Assembly: GCF_030439915.1 (NCBI RefSeq)
Contig: NZ_JAQFJG010000006.1
Span: forward strand, 1-64,000
Reading direction: 5' to 3'
DNA: 64,000 bases
Origin: Streptococcus sp. SPS1
GTDB lineage: Bacteria > Bacillota > Bacilli > Lactobacillales > Streptococcaceae
In this document: piece by piece, positions 1 to 9,663 of the stretch
How the letters are laid out: each line of letters starts with the position of its first letter
Numbering within the stretch: position 1 is the first letter of the stretch
Notes under the pieces: generated by a model
Told to the model about the DNA's origin: nothing
Seen by the model: the letters and a program-made list of their open reading frames with translations, nothing else
Database searches by the model: none
Made by a program: the position numbers and the translations under genes

Positions 1-10
1 TTACTCAGAG

Positions 11-126
11 TTAAGTGACGATAGCCTAGGAGATACACCTGTACCCATGCCGAACACAGAAGTTAAGCCCTAGAACGCCGGAAGTAGTTGGGGGTTGCCC
101 CCTGTGAGATATGGAAGTCGCTTAGC
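11..126 (+). rRNA. rrf: 5S ribosomal RNA
   Basis: The segment has the conserved streptococcal 5S core, including the CCGAACACAGAAGTTAAG loop, with complementary ends (TTAAGTGACGA and the GTCGCTTAG side). Its length of about 116 nt is normal. It is the last gene of an rRNA operon whose 16S and 23S genes lie before the window, and it is followed directly by tRNA-Asn, as in pneumococci. The ends are set by pairing and may be off by one or two bases. Confidence 0.97.
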
Positions 127-131
127 TTTAT

Positions 132-205
132 TCCGCCATAGCTCAGTTGGTAGTAGCGCATGACTGTTAATCATGATGTCGTAGGTTCGAGTCCTACTGG
201 CGGAG
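132..205 (+). tRNA. tRNA-Asn (anticodon GTT)
   Basis: A 74-nt cloverleaf can be folded. The acceptor stem TCCGCCA (132-138) pairs with TGGCGGA (198-204) and the discriminator is G205. The anticodon loop CTGTTAA carries GTT at 166-168, and the T arm has GGTTCGAGTCC. CCA is not encoded. It lies 5 bases after the 5S gene and is probably cotranscribed with the rRNA operon. Confidence 0.97.
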
Positions 206-214
206 TAGTTAATT

Positions 215-238
215 AAAAGAGGTTTTGACCTCTTTTTT
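215..238 (+). terminator. Rho-independent terminator of the rRNA/tRNA operon
   Basis: The arms AAGAGGT and ACCTCTT form a short hairpin followed by a T run. It lies just after tRNA-Asn. Confidence 0.85.
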
Positions 239-266
239 GTTATATAATTAATCATCTATCTCTCAC

Positions 267-614
267 CTAATGAAGCGAGATATTTTTCTTGACGATAGAA
301 GTTTCAGACACCATCATTTTTGAACAGTGATAGCACTTGAATCGACGCTTTCTAAGGAGAATTCTAGTAGGCATACTAGTCGTTTCGAGGTAAGGGATCT
401 TAGAGGTTTTTTGAAAGTCATATTTTTTCATTATACTTCCACAATCAGGACAAGATGGGGCATCATAATCCAATTTAGCAATGATTTCTTTGTGGGAATC
501 CCTATTGATGATATCTATAATTTGAATATTAGGGTCTTTAATGTCTAGTAGTTTTGTGATAAAATGTAATTGTTCCATATGAATCTTTCTAATGATGGTT
601 TGGTCGCTTTTCAT
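267..614 (-). pseudogene. ISL3-family (IS1167-like) transposase, N-terminal fragment
   Basis: The 115-codon remnant resembles the start of ISL3-family transposases. The best start is probably MEQLHFITKLLDIK at base 578. Two CxxC pairs (CPDCGS and CYHCSK) form the N-terminal zinc finger. The reading frame leaves the family sequence after ETSIVKKN and stops, so the DDE catalytic domain is missing. The frame appears deleted and shifted at the break. It is a dead element. Confidence 0.75.
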
Positions 615-707
615 TATAAATCTTATGGAATTTTTTTCTACCCTAAAATAGGTTCCATAATATCCATAGGGGATTTACCCACTACAAATATTATAGAGCC
701 AGAAAAG

Positions 708-899
708 CTAATCTCGAGAAAAGGCAAATTTCGTCCTTTCTTTGAAGTTTTTAAAGTTCCAAAAACCAAAGGCGTTGCGCTTGATAAGTTTGATGAGATT
801 ATTAGTGACTTCTAGTTTGGCGTTAGAATAGGCTAGTTTAAGGGCATTGACAATTTTCTTGTTATCTTTGAGAAATGTTTTAAAGATAGTTTGAAAAAT
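708..899 (-). pseudogene. ISL3-family transposase, C-terminal fragment
   Basis: Read on the minus strand, this stretch encodes the conserved ISL3 tail, with the key string NLIKLIKRNAFGFWNFKNFK, and ends at a TAG at 708-710. The upstream end is lost near base 899. With the N-terminal fragment at 267-614 in the same orientation, the order is C-terminus then N-terminus of two partial copies, or one rearranged copy. The plus-strand ORF over the same bases is an antisense shadow. Confidence 0.65.
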
Positions 900-1036
900 T
901 TGATACTATGCGTTTTTCTTATTTTAAGATTTTTACCTCAGTCTCTTTTAGTATTTACCTCAGTTAATAAGGTCTATAATAGTCTAATTTAGGTAGTAAA
1001 TTTGTTTCTATTCTGTCAACTTTTCCTATTTTTTAT

Positions 1037-1066
1037 CTTATTGAGGTTGGTATTTTAACAATTCAG
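1037..1066 (+). promoter_or_regulatory. ComE-binding site upstream of comW
   Basis: Two imperfect 9-bp direct repeats, CTTATTGAG (1037-1045) and ACAATTCAG (1058-1066), are separated by 12 bp. This is the arrangement of ComE boxes before early competence genes. A -10-like TAGAAT lies near 1100 and the comW ribosome binding site follows. Early induction by phosphorylated ComE is inferred. Confidence 0.7.
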
Positions 1067-1134
1067 GAATTATTAATGATTAATTAAAATTTTTTGTTAG
1101 AATAAGATCATAAAAAGTAAAGGAGTGTATGCTT

Positions 1135-1371
1135 ATGCTAAAAAGTATTTATGAGCAGATGGCGGATTTCTATGACAGTATCGAAGAAGAGTATGCTACT
1201 TTCTTTGGTAATAGTTGGGACTGGGAACATTTTCATTTTAAATTTTTGATTTATTATTTAGTTCGATATGGCATTGGGTGTCGTAGGGATTTTATCGTTT
1301 ACCATTATCGTGTTGCTTATCGTTTGTATCTTGAAAAATTGATAATGAAACAAGGTTTTGTTGCTTGTTGA
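1135..1371 (+). CDS. comW: ComW, competence protein assisting ComX (sigma-X)
   Basis: The 78-residue product matches pneumococcal ComW closely in its second half (key strings YYLVRYGIGCRRDF and VYHYRVAYRLYLEKL). ComW is an early competence protein that stabilises the alternative sigma factor ComX and is needed for its full activity. The ATG at 1135 gives the family length and sits 9 bases after AAGGAG (1120-1125). The in-frame ATG at 1129 would be only 3 bases from it. A ComE box lies upstream and purA follows, as in pneumococcus. Confidence 0.93.
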   Translation: MLKSIYEQMADFYDSIEEEYATFFGNSWDWEHFHFKFLIYYLVRYGIGCRRDFIVYHYRVAYRLYLEKLIMKQGFVAC

Positions 1372-1385
1372 GACAATATGAGTTA

Positions 1386-1398
1386 ATTTCCGAACAAA
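1386..1398 (+). promoter_or_regulatory. PurBox-like site upstream of purA
   Basis: The sequence ATTTCCGAACAAA matches 12 of 13 positions of the Gram-positive PurR box AWWWCCGAACWWT. It lies about 130 bases before the predicted purA start of transcription, which is far for a PurR site. A partial inverted partner (CCGGAATTT) is near 1430. Control by PurR is therefore plausible but unproven. Confidence 0.5.
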
Positions 1399-1494
1399 TT
1401 TAACTTTTTGTGGGAAAATAATGATAAATAGCCGGAATTTTTTCTAAAACATTTTTTAATAGTTGGAAATAGCAAATCTTTCTATTGTTTCTTC

Positions 1495-1523
1495 TTGATA
1501 AAAAGGCGATTTTTTCTTATAAT
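1495..1523 (+). promoter_or_regulatory. purA promoter
   Basis: The elements are TTGATA (1495-1500), a 17-bp spacer and TATAAT (1518-1523). A second TATAAT is at 1535-1540. The leader that follows holds two small hairpins: GCAGG/CCTGC (1542-1558) and GAGCC/GGCTC (1578-1591). Confidence 0.7.
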
Positions 1524-1532
1524 AAATTGTAA

Positions 1533-2888
<1,356 letters not shown>

Positions 2889-2894
2889 GAGAAT

Positions 2895-2927
2895 TTTAAG
2901 ATTTGTTTAAGATAGGTCGGGTATACT
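2895..2927 (+). promoter_or_regulatory. CiaR-dependent promoter
   Basis: A perfect CiaR repeat TTTAAG-N5-TTTAAG occupies 2895-2911. It is followed 10 bp later by the -10 element TATACT (2922-2927). This is the spacing known for CiaR-activated promoters of pneumococcal csRNA genes. Confidence 0.87.
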
Positions 2928-2933
2928 ATAGAC

Positions 2934-3033
2934 AGTTACAAGAAGACCTCCTAACTTGTTGTAACAAATATCCTAAACTTTTCTTTTTCATAATAATCTC
3001 CCTATAAAGTCACCGCATTCGGTGGCTTTTTTT
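2934..3033 (+). ncRNA. csRNA (CiaR-dependent small RNA)
   Basis: A roughly 100-nt RNA is predicted from the CiaR promoter to a strong terminator (AGTCACCG/CGGTGGCT plus T run, ending near 3033). It contains GACCTCCTAA and TCATAATAATCTCCC, stretches complementary to a Shine-Dalgarno sequence and to an AUG region. That is the signature of csRNAs, which block translation, for example of comC. It lies between purA and tadA and its terminator also serves purA. The exact ccn gene letter is not assigned here. Confidence 0.82.
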
Positions 3034-3087
3034 GTCTTGGGATTCATGATATAATAATAAAATCGACAAGTAGAAAAAGGGAAATTG

Positions 3088-3555
3088 ATGAATTATACAG
3101 TTGAAGAAAAAGAAAGCTTCATGAGAGAGGCATTGAAAGAGGCTGAGATTGCTCTTGAACACGATGAAATTCCAATTGGTTGTGTGATTGTTAAGGACGG
3201 AGAAATCATTGGTCGCGGGCATAATGCACGTGAGGAATTGCAACGAGCGGTTATGCATGCGGAGATTATGGCTATAGAGCATGCGAACCTTAGTGAGGAG
3301 AGCTGGCGCTTGCTGGATTGCACTCTTTTTGTGACCATTGAGCCTTGTGTCATGTGTAGTGGGGCGATTGGACTTGCCCGTATTACAAACGTGGTCTATG
3401 GGGCTAAAAACCAGAAATTTGGCGCTGCTGGAAGCTTGTACGATATCTTGACAGATGAGCGTCTTAATCATCGTGTGGATGTTGAAACGGGAATTTTGGA
3501 AGATGAATGCGCAGCTATTATGCAGGACTTTTTTAGAAATAGACGGAAAAAATAA
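3088..3555 (+). CDS. tadA: tRNA-specific adenosine deaminase TadA
   Basis: The enzyme converts adenosine 34 to inosine in tRNA-Arg(ACG), giving wobble decoding. The 155-residue deaminase has the zinc-binding and catalytic motif HAE (MHAEIMAIEHA) and PCVMCSGA, both intact. The ATG at 3088 is preferred over the TTG at 3085, and AAAGGGA lies upstream. The SRP RNA follows directly, a common streptococcal neighbourhood. Confidence 0.95.
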   Translation: MNYTVEEKESFMREALKEAEIALEHDEIPIGCVIVKDGEIIGRGHNAREELQRAVMHAEIMAIEHANLSEESWRLLDCTLFVTIEPCVMCSGAIGLARITNVVYGAKNQKFGAAGSLYDILTDERLNHRVDVETGILEDECAAIMQDFFRNRRKK

Positions 3556-3597
3556 TTTTGCTTTTAAAATGAATAGGAATGTGATATAATTAATAGT

Positions 3598-3675
3598 GGA
3601 GCAACAGTTCTGCGTGAAGCGGGTCAGGGGAGGAATCCAGCAGCCCTAAGCGATTTGAATTGTGTGCTCTTTTTT
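3598..3675 (+). ncRNA. ffs: Signal recognition particle RNA (small SRP RNA)
   Basis: The core GGGTCAGGGGAGGAATCCAG and the following CAGCCCTAAGCG show the apical asymmetric loop that binds Ffh. The ends GAGCA and TGCTC pair and run into a T stretch that acts as terminator. An extended -10 (TGATATAAT, ending at 3590) lies just upstream. Boundaries are within a few bases. Confidence 0.87.
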
Positions 3676-3685
3676 TCGTGCTTTT

Positions 3686-3693
3686 TCCGAATA
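3686..3693 (+). promoter_or_regulatory. ComX (sigma-X) cin-box of the dut-radA operon
   Basis: TCCGAATA matches the TnCGAATA core of late-competence promoters and has a T-rich stretch upstream. The context CCGAATAAATA is shared with the nuclease promoters at 8643 and 13708. It precedes five tightly packed genes, including radA, which is needed in transformation. Confidence 0.85.
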
Positions 3694-3741
3694 AATAAGA
3701 TAGAATAATCTAGAATAAATGATAATAGAAAAGAGAAGATG

Positions 3742-4185
3742 ATGAAAATTCGTGGTTTTGAATTAGTTTCGACTTTTACAGATGAAAATTTATTGCCGAA
3801 GCGTGAGACGGCGCATGCGGCTGGTTACGATTTAAAGGTTGCTGTGCGTACGGTTATTGCGCCAGGAGAGATTGTCTTGGTTCCGACAGGGGTTAAGGCT
3901 TATATGCAGCCGACTGAGGTTCTTTACCTTTATGATCGTTCTTCAAATCCTCGTAAGAAGGGTCTGGTCTTGATTAACTCGGTTGGTGTCATTGATGGGG
4001 ATTATTATGGAAATCCTGGAAATGAAGGGCATATTTTTGCGCAGATGAAGAATATCACAGACCAAGAAGTGATTCTCAAAGTTGGGGAACGTGTGGTCCA
4101 GGCTGTCTTTGCTCCTTTCTTAATTGCAGATGGAGATGCGGCTGATGGCGTTCGAACTGGTGGATTTGGTTCAACAGGGCACTAG
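3742..4185 (+). CDS. dut: dUTP diphosphatase
   Basis: The enzyme hydrolyses dUTP to dUMP, keeping uracil out of DNA. The 147-residue protein has trimeric dUTPase motifs, AGYDL near the start, DRSSNPRKKG, GVIDGDYYG and the C-terminal glycine-rich GGFGSTGH arm. The ATG at 3742 matches the family start MKIRGFEL; ATG 3739 is directly before it. It is first in an operon with a ComX box, so its level may rise during DNA uptake. Confidence 0.95.
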   Translation: MKIRGFELVSTFTDENLLPKRETAHAAGYDLKVAVRTVIAPGEIVLVPTGVKAYMQPTEVLYLYDRSSNPRKKGLVLINSVGVIDGDYYGNPGNEGHIFAQMKNITDQEVILKVGERVVQAVFAPFLIADGDAADGVRTGGFGSTGH

Positions 4186-4186
4186 A

Positions 4187-4702
4187 ATGAAGATTATCTT
4201 TGTACGTCACGGGGAGCCAGATTACCGTGAGTTAGAGGAACGTTCTTATACGGGTTTTGGGATAGATTTGGCGCCCTTGTCTGAGAAGGGACGGCAGCAG
4301 GCTCAGGAACTGAGCAAAAATTCTTTACTCTCGTCAGCTGAAATAATCGTATCTTCTGCAGTCACAAGAGCTTTAGAAACGGCTTCTTATGTAGTTTGTA
4401 CTACGGGACTTCCTTTGAGAGTAGAGCCATTATTGCATGAATGGCAGGTCTATGAAAGTGGCACAGATAATTTTGAAAAAGCTCGTACTATGTTTCTAGA
4501 AAATAAGGGGGAATTACTTCCTAATAGTCCTATTCAATATGAGACAGCTGCGGAGATGAAGTCTCGGTTTCTAGAATGTATGTCTAAGTATCGAGAACAT
4601 CAGACTGTGGTAGTTGTTGCTCATCGAATGCTCATGCGTCAGTTTGTGCCAAATGAGAAGATTGATTTTTGCCAAGTGATTGAGTGTGAGTTAGAAATAT
4701 AG
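4187..4702 (+). CDS. Histidine phosphatase family protein
   Basis: The 171-residue phosphoglycerate-mutase-like protein has the phosphohistidine motif FVRHGEPDY near the N-terminus and a second catalytic His in [10 protein letters not shown]. Its substrate is not known. The start at 4187 follows the dut stop by one base, so translation is probably coupled. A longer frame opening within dut is a shadow. It lies between dut and radA in the late-competence operon. Confidence 0.88.
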   Translation: MKIIFVRHGEPDYRELEERSYTGFGIDLAPLSEKGRQQAQELSKNSLLSSAEIIVSSAVTRALETASYVVCTTGLPLRVEPLLHEWQVYESGTDNFEKARTMFLENKGELLPNSPIQYETAAEMKSRFLECMSKYREHQTVVVVAHRMLMRQFVPNEKIDFCQVIECELEI

Positions 4703-4715
4703 AAAGAGGTTTATT

Positions 4716-6077
4716 ATCGCAAAGAAAAAAGCGACATTTGTATGTCAAAATTGTGGCTATAATTCCCCTAAATATCTGGGGCGTTGTCCCAACTGTGGGT
4801 CTTGGTCTTCTTTTGTAGAAGAGGTTGAGGTTGCCGAGGTCAAGAATGCGCGTGTGTCCTTGACAGGTGAGAAAACCAAGCCCATGAAACTGGCTGAGGT
4901 GACGTCAATCAACGTCAATCGAACCAAGACGGAGATGGAGGAATTTAACCGTGTACTTGGAGGCGGAGTGGTACCAGGAAGTCTCGTACTCATAGGTGGG
5001 GATCCTGGGATTGGGAAGTCAACGCTTCTCCTACAAGTCTCAACCCAGTTGTCCCAAGTGGGGACAGTTCTCTATGTCAGTGGGGAGGAGTCTGCCCAGC
5101 AAATTAAGCTACGAGCAGAGCGCTTGGGAGATATTGATAGCGAGTTTTATCTCTATGCAGAGACCAATATGCAGAGTGTTCGCGCAGAGGTAGAAAGAAT
5201 TCAGCCAGACTTTCTCATCATCGACTCCATTCAAACCATCATGTCTCCTGAGATTTCAGGGGTACAGGGATCTGTTTCTCAAGTGCGTGAGGTAACCGCT
5301 GAGCTTATGCAGTTGGCTAAGACCAACAATATTGCTATTTTTATCGTAGGCCATGTGACCAAGGAAGGAACCTTAGCTGGGCCGAGAATGTTGGAGCATA
5401 TGGTGGATACAGTGCTTTACTTTGAAGGAGAGCGCCACCATACCTTTCGTATTTTGAGAGCGGTCAAAAACCGTTTTGGCTCCACTAATGAGATTGGGAT
5501 TTTTGAGATGCAGTCAGGCGGATTGGTTGAGGTACTCAATCCGAGTCAAGTTTTCCTAGAAGAGCGTTTGGATGGGGCGACTGGTTCATCAATCGTTGTG
5601 ACCATGGAAGGGACGCGTCCGATTTTGGCGGAGGTTCAGGCTTTGGTGACACCTACCATGTTTGGAAATGCCAAGCGTACTACGACAGGACTTGATTTTA
5701 ATCGTGCTAGCTTGATTATGGCTGTTTTGGAAAAACGGGCAGGTCTTCTCTTGCAAAATCAGGATGCTTATCTTAAATCTGCTGGCGGTGTTAAATTGGA
5801 TGAACCTGCCATTGACTTAGCTGTTGCGGTTGCTATTGCTTCGAGCTATAAAGACAAGCCAACTAATCCTCAGGAATGTTTTGTAGGAGAACTTGGCTTG
5901 ACGGGAGAGATTCGGCGCGTGAATCGTATTGAGCAGCGCATCAATGAAGCTGCTAAACTGGGTTTTACTAAGATTTATGTACCTAAGAATTCCTTGACAG
6001 GAATCACTCCGCCTAAGGAAATTCAGGTTATTGGAGTGACAACGATTCAGGAAGTTTTGAAAAAGGTCTTTGCATAA
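4716..6077 (+). CDS. radA: RadA (Sms) recombination ATPase, near-cognate start codon
   Basis: RadA is a hexameric RecA-like helicase that promotes D-loop branch migration and is needed for natural transformation. The reading frame shows the C4 zinc finger (CQNC and CPNC), Walker [10 protein letters not shown], the KNRFG motif and a C-terminal Lon-like domain. The zinc finger is upstream of the first ATG (4878) and the first GTG (4851). The frame must begin at ATC 4716 (giving AKKKATF after fMet, 453 residues) or ATT 4713, after AAAGAGG at 4703-4709. The use of AUC or AUU is unusual. It is third in the ComX-controlled operon. Confidence 0.93.
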   Translation: MAKKKATFVCQNCGYNSPKYLGRCPNCGSWSSFVEEVEVAEVKNARVSLTGEKTKPMKLAEVTSINVNRTKTEMEEFNRVLGGGVVPGSLVLIGGDPGIGKSTLLLQVSTQLSQVGTVLYVSGEESAQQIKLRAERLGDIDSEFYLYAETNMQSVRAEVERIQPDFLIIDSIQTIMSPEISGVQGSVSQVREVTAELMQLAKTNNIAIFIVGHVTKEGTLAGPRMLEHMVDTVLYFEGERHHTFRILRAVKNRFGSTNEIGIFEMQSGGLVEVLNPSQVFLEERLDGATGSSIVVTMEGTRPILAEVQALVTPTMFGNAKRTTTGLDFNRASLIMAVLEKRAGLLLQNQDAYLKSAGGVKLDEPAIDLAVAVAIASSYKDKPTNPQECFVGELGLTGEIRRVNRIEQRINEAAKLGFTKIYVPKNSLTGITPPKEIQVIGVTTIQEVLKKVFA

Positions 6078-6149
6078 TCCGTGACAAATCTTCTTAAAAA
6101 TGATAAGATAGGAGAAATATTTGACTATCAAATTTTCGAGGAGGGAATC

Positions 6150-6647
6150 GTGTCGTATTTTGAACAGTTTATGCAAGCCAATCAGGCTTATGTTGCCCTA
6201 CATGGGCAGTTAAATCTGCCACTTAAACCCAAAACTAGAGTAGCCATTGTGACCTGTATGGACTCACGTCTGCACGTTGCTCAAGCTTTGGGATTAGCAC
6301 TTGGGGATGCTCATATCTTGCGGAATGCAGGTGGTCGAGTGACAGAAGACATGATTCGTTCGCTAGTTATTTCCCAGCAACAAATGGGGACAAGAGAGAT
6401 TGTGGTATTGCACCATACAGACTGTGGTGCTCAGACCTTTGAAAATGGTCCTTTTCAGAAGTATTTAAAAGAGGAACTAGGTGTCGATGTGTCAGATCAG
6501 GACTTTTTGCCCTTCCAGGATATAGAGGAGAGTGTACGCGAGGATATGCAACTCCTTATCGAGTCTCCCCTAATACCAGACGATGTCATTATCTCTGGTG
6601 CTATTTACGATGTGGATACAGGAAGTATGACAGTCGTAGAATTATAA
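6150..6647 (+). CDS. Beta-class carbonic anhydrase
   Basis: The enzyme interconverts CO2 and bicarbonate, which supports bicarbonate-using biosynthesis. The 165-residue product has the zinc ligands and dyad of the beta class: CMDSRL, and HHTDC with His and Cys. The GTG start at 6150 follows GAGGAGGG by a few bases. A longer frame from GTG 6081 has no good ribosome binding site. It follows radA in the late-competence operon. Confidence 0.9.
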   Translation: MSYFEQFMQANQAYVALHGQLNLPLKPKTRVAIVTCMDSRLHVAQALGLALGDAHILRNAGGRVTEDMIRSLVISQQQMGTREIVVLHHTDCGAQTFENGPFQKYLKEELGVDVSDQDFLPFQDIEESVREDMQLLIESPLIPDDVIISGAIYDVDTGSMTVVEL

Positions 6648-6671
6648 ATACTTCATTTAGAAAGAAAGTGT

Positions 6672-7487
6672 ATGAAGAAAAACAGTACTTTATTTATTTT
6701 TATCTTGTTGCTATGTATTGGTTTGCAGTATGAAACCATCTACTATACGGACGGTTCGATGTCAGGTGCGGAATATGGACTAATGGGAGTTTCTATCTTT
6801 CTAGCTCTCTTTTACATGATTCCGGCTCTTTATTTCCTTTTCCGTATTGGGAAAAAATGGGAATTGCCAAAGAACTCCTTGATCTTGTCTTTATTGGGGG
6901 GAATGTTCCTTTCAGGCTGGTTGTCTAGCTTTGCTAATACCTATATCCATGATTTACTGGGTGTTCTTTTCCCAGATAGTGCATTTTTAAATGCTTTTGA
7001 AAGTGCTATTGTGGCTCCTTTGGTAGAAGAACCCTTGAAATTGTTGCCACTTGTTTTTGTTTTAGCTTTGATTCCTATACGAAAATTAAAATCTTTGTTT
7101 TTACTAGGCATTGCTTCTGGTTTGGGATTCCAAATGATTGAGGATATTGGTTATATCCGTACAGATTTGCCAGAGGGATTTGACTTTACTATTTCGAGAA
7201 TTTTAGAGCGTATCATCTCAGGTATTGCCTCTCACTGGACTTTTTCAGGTCTGGCTGTAGTAGGTGTTTACTTGCTTTACAGAGCCTATAAAGAACAGAA
7301 GGTTGGCAAGAAAGATGGGCTTATTTTCCTAGCTTTAGCCTTAGGAACTCACTTCTTGTTTAACTCTCCTTTTGTAGAATTAGAGACAGAGTTGCCTTTA
7401 GCAATTCCATTGGTTACGGCTATTGCTCTCTATGGTTTTTATCAGGCTTATCGCTTTGTTGAGAAGAACGATGGGTTGATGAACTAG
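6672..7487 (+). CDS. PrsW-like intramembrane metalloprotease
   Basis: The 271-residue polytopic membrane protein has about eight hydrophobic segments. PrsW-type motifs are visible: EE in VAPLVEEPLK, GFQMIED in a membrane segment, and histidines in SHWTFSG and GTHFLFN that can bind metal. PrsW proteases cleave membrane proteins such as anti-sigma factors; the substrate here is unknown. It starts 24 bases after carbonic anhydrase and closes the operon. Confidence 0.8.
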   Translation: MKKNSTLFIFILLLCIGLQYETIYYTDGSMSGAEYGLMGVSIFLALFYMIPALYFLFRIGKKWELPKNSLILSLLGGMFLSGWLSSFANTYIHDLLGVLFPDSAFLNAFESAIVAPLVEEPLKLLPLVFVLALIPIRKLKSLFLLGIASGLGFQMIEDIGYIRTDLPEGFDFTISRILERIISGIASHWTFSGLAVVGVYLLYRAYKEQKVGKKDGLIFLALALGTHFLFNSPFVELETELPLAIPLVTAIALYGFYQAYRFVEKNDGLMN

Positions 7488-7632
7488 AATACTTTTCAAA
7501 AGAATGATGCAAGGGCACAAATATGCTGCCCTTCTTTTATTTTTGATTGAAAAATAGTGTAAAAAGCGCTACAATGGTAGATGGAAAAATCTTGTGAAAA
7601 GCACAAGCGATACATATATACCGGAGGAAATC

Positions 7633-8601
7633 ATGTCTTTTTCTGATTTAAAGCTGTTTGCCCTTTCTTCTAATCAAGAATTGGCAAAACGTGTGGCGCA
7701 GGAGATTGGGATAGAGTTGGGGAAATCAAGTGTTCGCCAATTTTCAGATGGAGAGATTCAGGTCAACATCGAAGAATCAATCCGTGGGAAACACGTCTTT
7801 ATCCTACAATCAACTAGCTCACCTGTAAATGACAATCTGCTTGAAATTTTGATTATGGTAGATGCTTTGAAGCGTGCGAGTGCAGAATCTGTCAATGTTG
7901 TCATGCCTTACTATGGGTATGCACGTCAGGATAGAAAGGCGAGAGCGCGTGAGCCAATCACTTCAAAACTTGTCGCAAATATGCTTGAAGTAGCTGGAGT
8001 GGATCGTTTATTGACAATCGACTTGCATGCTGCGCAGATTCAAGGATTCTTTGATATTCCTGTGGATCATTTGATGGGAGCTCCTCTGATTGCGGATTAT
8101 TTTGAGCGTCGTGGCATGGTTGGTTCTGACTATGTGGTTGTCAGTCCAGACCATGGAGGGGTGACTCGTGCCCGTAAGTTGGCAGAATTTTTGAAAACAT
8201 CTATTGCTATCATTGACAAACGTCGTAGTGTTGATAAGATGAATACCAGTGAAGTCATGAACATCATCGGTAAGGTAGAAGGCAAGACTTGTATCTTGAT
8301 TGATGATATGATTGATACTGCTGGAACGATTTGTCATGCGGCAGATGCTCTTGCGGAAGCTGGTGCTGTTGAAGTCTATGCAAGTTGTACGCACCCAGTT
8401 CTTTCTGGTCCTGCTATGGATAATATCCAAAAATCAGCTATCAAGAAATTGGTTGTTTTGGATACCATCTATCTGCCAGAAGAGCGTTTGATTGATAAGA
8501 TTGAGCAGATTTCAATCGCTCATCTCCTAGGGGATGCTATCGTACGTATTCATGAAAAACGACCACTTTCTCCACTTTTCAGTATTGAGAAAAAGATTTA
8601 A
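7633..8601 (+). CDS. prs: Ribose-phosphate pyrophosphokinase
   Basis: The enzyme makes PRPP from ribose 5-phosphate and ATP, feeding purine, pyrimidine, histidine and NAD synthesis. The 322-residue product has YARQDRK, the catalytic-loop region VSPDHGG and the PRPP motif [11 protein letters not shown]. The ATG at 7633 follows GGAGG (7623-7627). The frame upstream to 7594 has no homology. A promoter with TACAAT near 7570 separates it from the preceding operon. Confidence 0.97.
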   Translation: MSFSDLKLFALSSNQELAKRVAQEIGIELGKSSVRQFSDGEIQVNIEESIRGKHVFILQSTSSPVNDNLLEILIMVDALKRASAESVNVVMPYYGYARQDRKARAREPITSKLVANMLEVAGVDRLLTIDLHAAQIQGFFDIPVDHLMGAPLIADYFERRGMVGSDYVVVSPDHGGVTRARKLAEFLKTSIAIIDKRRSVDKMNTSEVMNIIGKVEGKTCILIDDMIDTAGTICHAADALAEAGAVEVYASCTHPVLSGPAMDNIQKSAIKKLVVLDTIYLPEERLIDKIEQISIAHLLGDAIVRIHEKRPLSPLFSIEKKI

Positions 8602-8609
8602 TGACCAAG

Positions 8610-8633
8610 CCTGAGATAATTCTCAGGTTTTTT
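8610..8633 (+). terminator. Terminator after prs
   Basis: The arms CCTGAG (8610-8615) and CTCAGG (8622-8627) form a hairpin followed by a T run. Confidence 0.9.
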
Positions 8634-8642
8634 CGTCTCTTT

Positions 8643-8703
8643 TGCGAATAAATAGATAGTAGCAGTGAATCTAGTAAACCTAGATTTAAAAATGTGCTAT
8701 AAT
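8643..8703 (+). promoter_or_regulatory. Double promoter of nuclease gene 1: ComX box and extended -10
   Basis: TGCGAATA (8643-8650) fits the TnCGAATA ComX core. About 45 bases on, TGCTATAAT (8695-8703) is an extended -10 for the housekeeping sigma factor. Between them AATCTAG/CTAGATT can form a hairpin. The whole arrangement recurs upstream of the second nuclease gene on the other strand. Confidence 0.7.
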
Positions 8704-8718
8704 GAAAGGAGAAGAAAT

Positions 8719-9657
8719 ATGACTGTACGTCATCCGGGCATCAGCCCAACCAATGACTTGGTTGCTAAGAAAATCTTTAGCAATCCAGAAATCACTTGTC
8801 AATTTATCCGCGATATGCTAGACTTGCCCGCAAAAAATGTGACCATTTTGGAGGGAAGTAATATTCACGTCTTGCCATCTCTGCCCTACTCGGCTCAGGA
8901 TTTTTACACTAGTATAGACGTCTTGGCGGAGTTGGATAATGGGACACAGGTTATTATTGAAATCCAAGTCCATCATCAGAATTTTTTCATCAATCGCCTG
9001 TGGGCTTACCTATGTAGTCAGGTCAATCAAAATCTTGAAAAAATTCGCCAACGAGAAGGTGACACCCACCAGAGTTACAAGCATATCGCACCAGTATACG
9101 CTATCGCAATTGTGGACAGCAACTACTTCCAAGATGAATTGGCTTTTCATAGCTTTAGTATGCGAGAGGACACGACAGGTGAGGTCTTAACCATCACAAA
9201 TAACGGTCAAGCAAACCATCTGGTTAAAATGGCGTTCTTAGAATTAAAAAAATATAGAGAAACCAGCAAAGATAAGGTTCGCAAGCCGTGGTTGGAGTTT
9301 TTCGGGAACAAACCCTTTACCCAAGAACCCGAGCGAGCCATCAGCCAAGCAGATCAACTGCTGGACTACAAGAGCTGGTCCGAGGAGGACAGGAAAATGT
9401 TTAGTCAACTACGTATGCGCGAAGAACAGGCATTGTTGGCACAGGACTATGCCTTGGAACAAGCAGAGGAAAAGGGCTTAGAACTTGGACTTGAACGTGG
9501 TCGTGCAGAGGGGCTTGAACAGGGTTTAGAACGTGGAAAACTTTTTGCCTTCTTAGACATGGTTCGCCAACATGTTTTAAGCTCTGAATTTGCCAGTCAG
9601 CAATTAGGCATGACTGTCGCTGAGTTTGAAGAATTATTGAAGGACCATCATAAATAA
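8719..9657 (+). CDS. Rpn family recombination-promoting nuclease (PD-(D/E)XK), copy 1
   Basis: The 312-residue protein belongs to the Rpn/PD-(D/E)XK nuclease family once named transposase_31. The N-terminal nuclease core shows SIDVLAEL with its Asp, then VIIEIQVHHQ with the E-x-Q motif. The last 90 residues hold short repeats of the type GLERGRAEGLEQ and end in a conserved tail MTVAEFEELLKDHHK. The start at 8719 follows AAAGGAG; the frame opening at 8665 lacks homology. E. coli homologues are DNases and some defend against phage. A ComX box upstream suggests competence induction. An internal start is listed separately. Confidence 0.87.
   Translation: MTVRHPGISPTNDLVAKKIFSNPEITCQFIRDMLDLPAKNVTILEGSNIHVLPSLPYSAQDFYTSIDVLAELDNGTQVIIEIQVHHQNFFINRLWAYLCSQVNQNLEKIRQREGDTHQSYKHIAPVYAIAIVDSNYFQDELAFHSFSMREDTTGEVLTITNNGQANHLVKMAFLELKKYRETSKDKVRKPWLEFFGNKPFTQEPERAISQADQLLDYKSWSEEDRKMFSQLRMREEQALLAQDYALEQAEEKGLELGLERGRAEGLEQGLERGKLFAFLDMVRQHVLSSEFASQQLGMTVAEFEELLKDHHK
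9397..9657 (+). CDS. Candidate intragenic small protein (RpnS-like C-terminal product)
   Basis: Inside nuclease copy 1, AGGAGG (9383-9388) lies 8 bases before an in-frame ATG, a better initiation site than that of the full gene. It would yield 86 residues, MFSQLRMREEQ to the common end, without the nuclease core. In E. coli some rpn genes make a small C-terminal protein from an internal start that blocks the full-length nuclease. The same AGGAGG-N8-ATG occurs at 12961 (minus strand) in copy 2 and in the tail copies at 9812 and 12508. Expression is inferred only. Confidence 0.45.
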   Translation: MFSQLRMREEQALLAQDYALEQAEEKGLELGLERGRAEGLEQGLERGKLFAFLDMVRQHVLSSEFASQQLGMTVAEFEELLKDHHK

Positions 9658-9663
9658 GACCTA

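Noticed and set aside
327-548. Plus-strand 73-codon frame
   Set aside because: Shadow of the transposase N-terminal fragment on the minus strand.
570-815. Plus-strand frame of 81 codons near the start of the window
   Set aside because: It is antisense to the ISL3 transposase C-terminal fragment and to the IS end; no ribosome binding site and no family.
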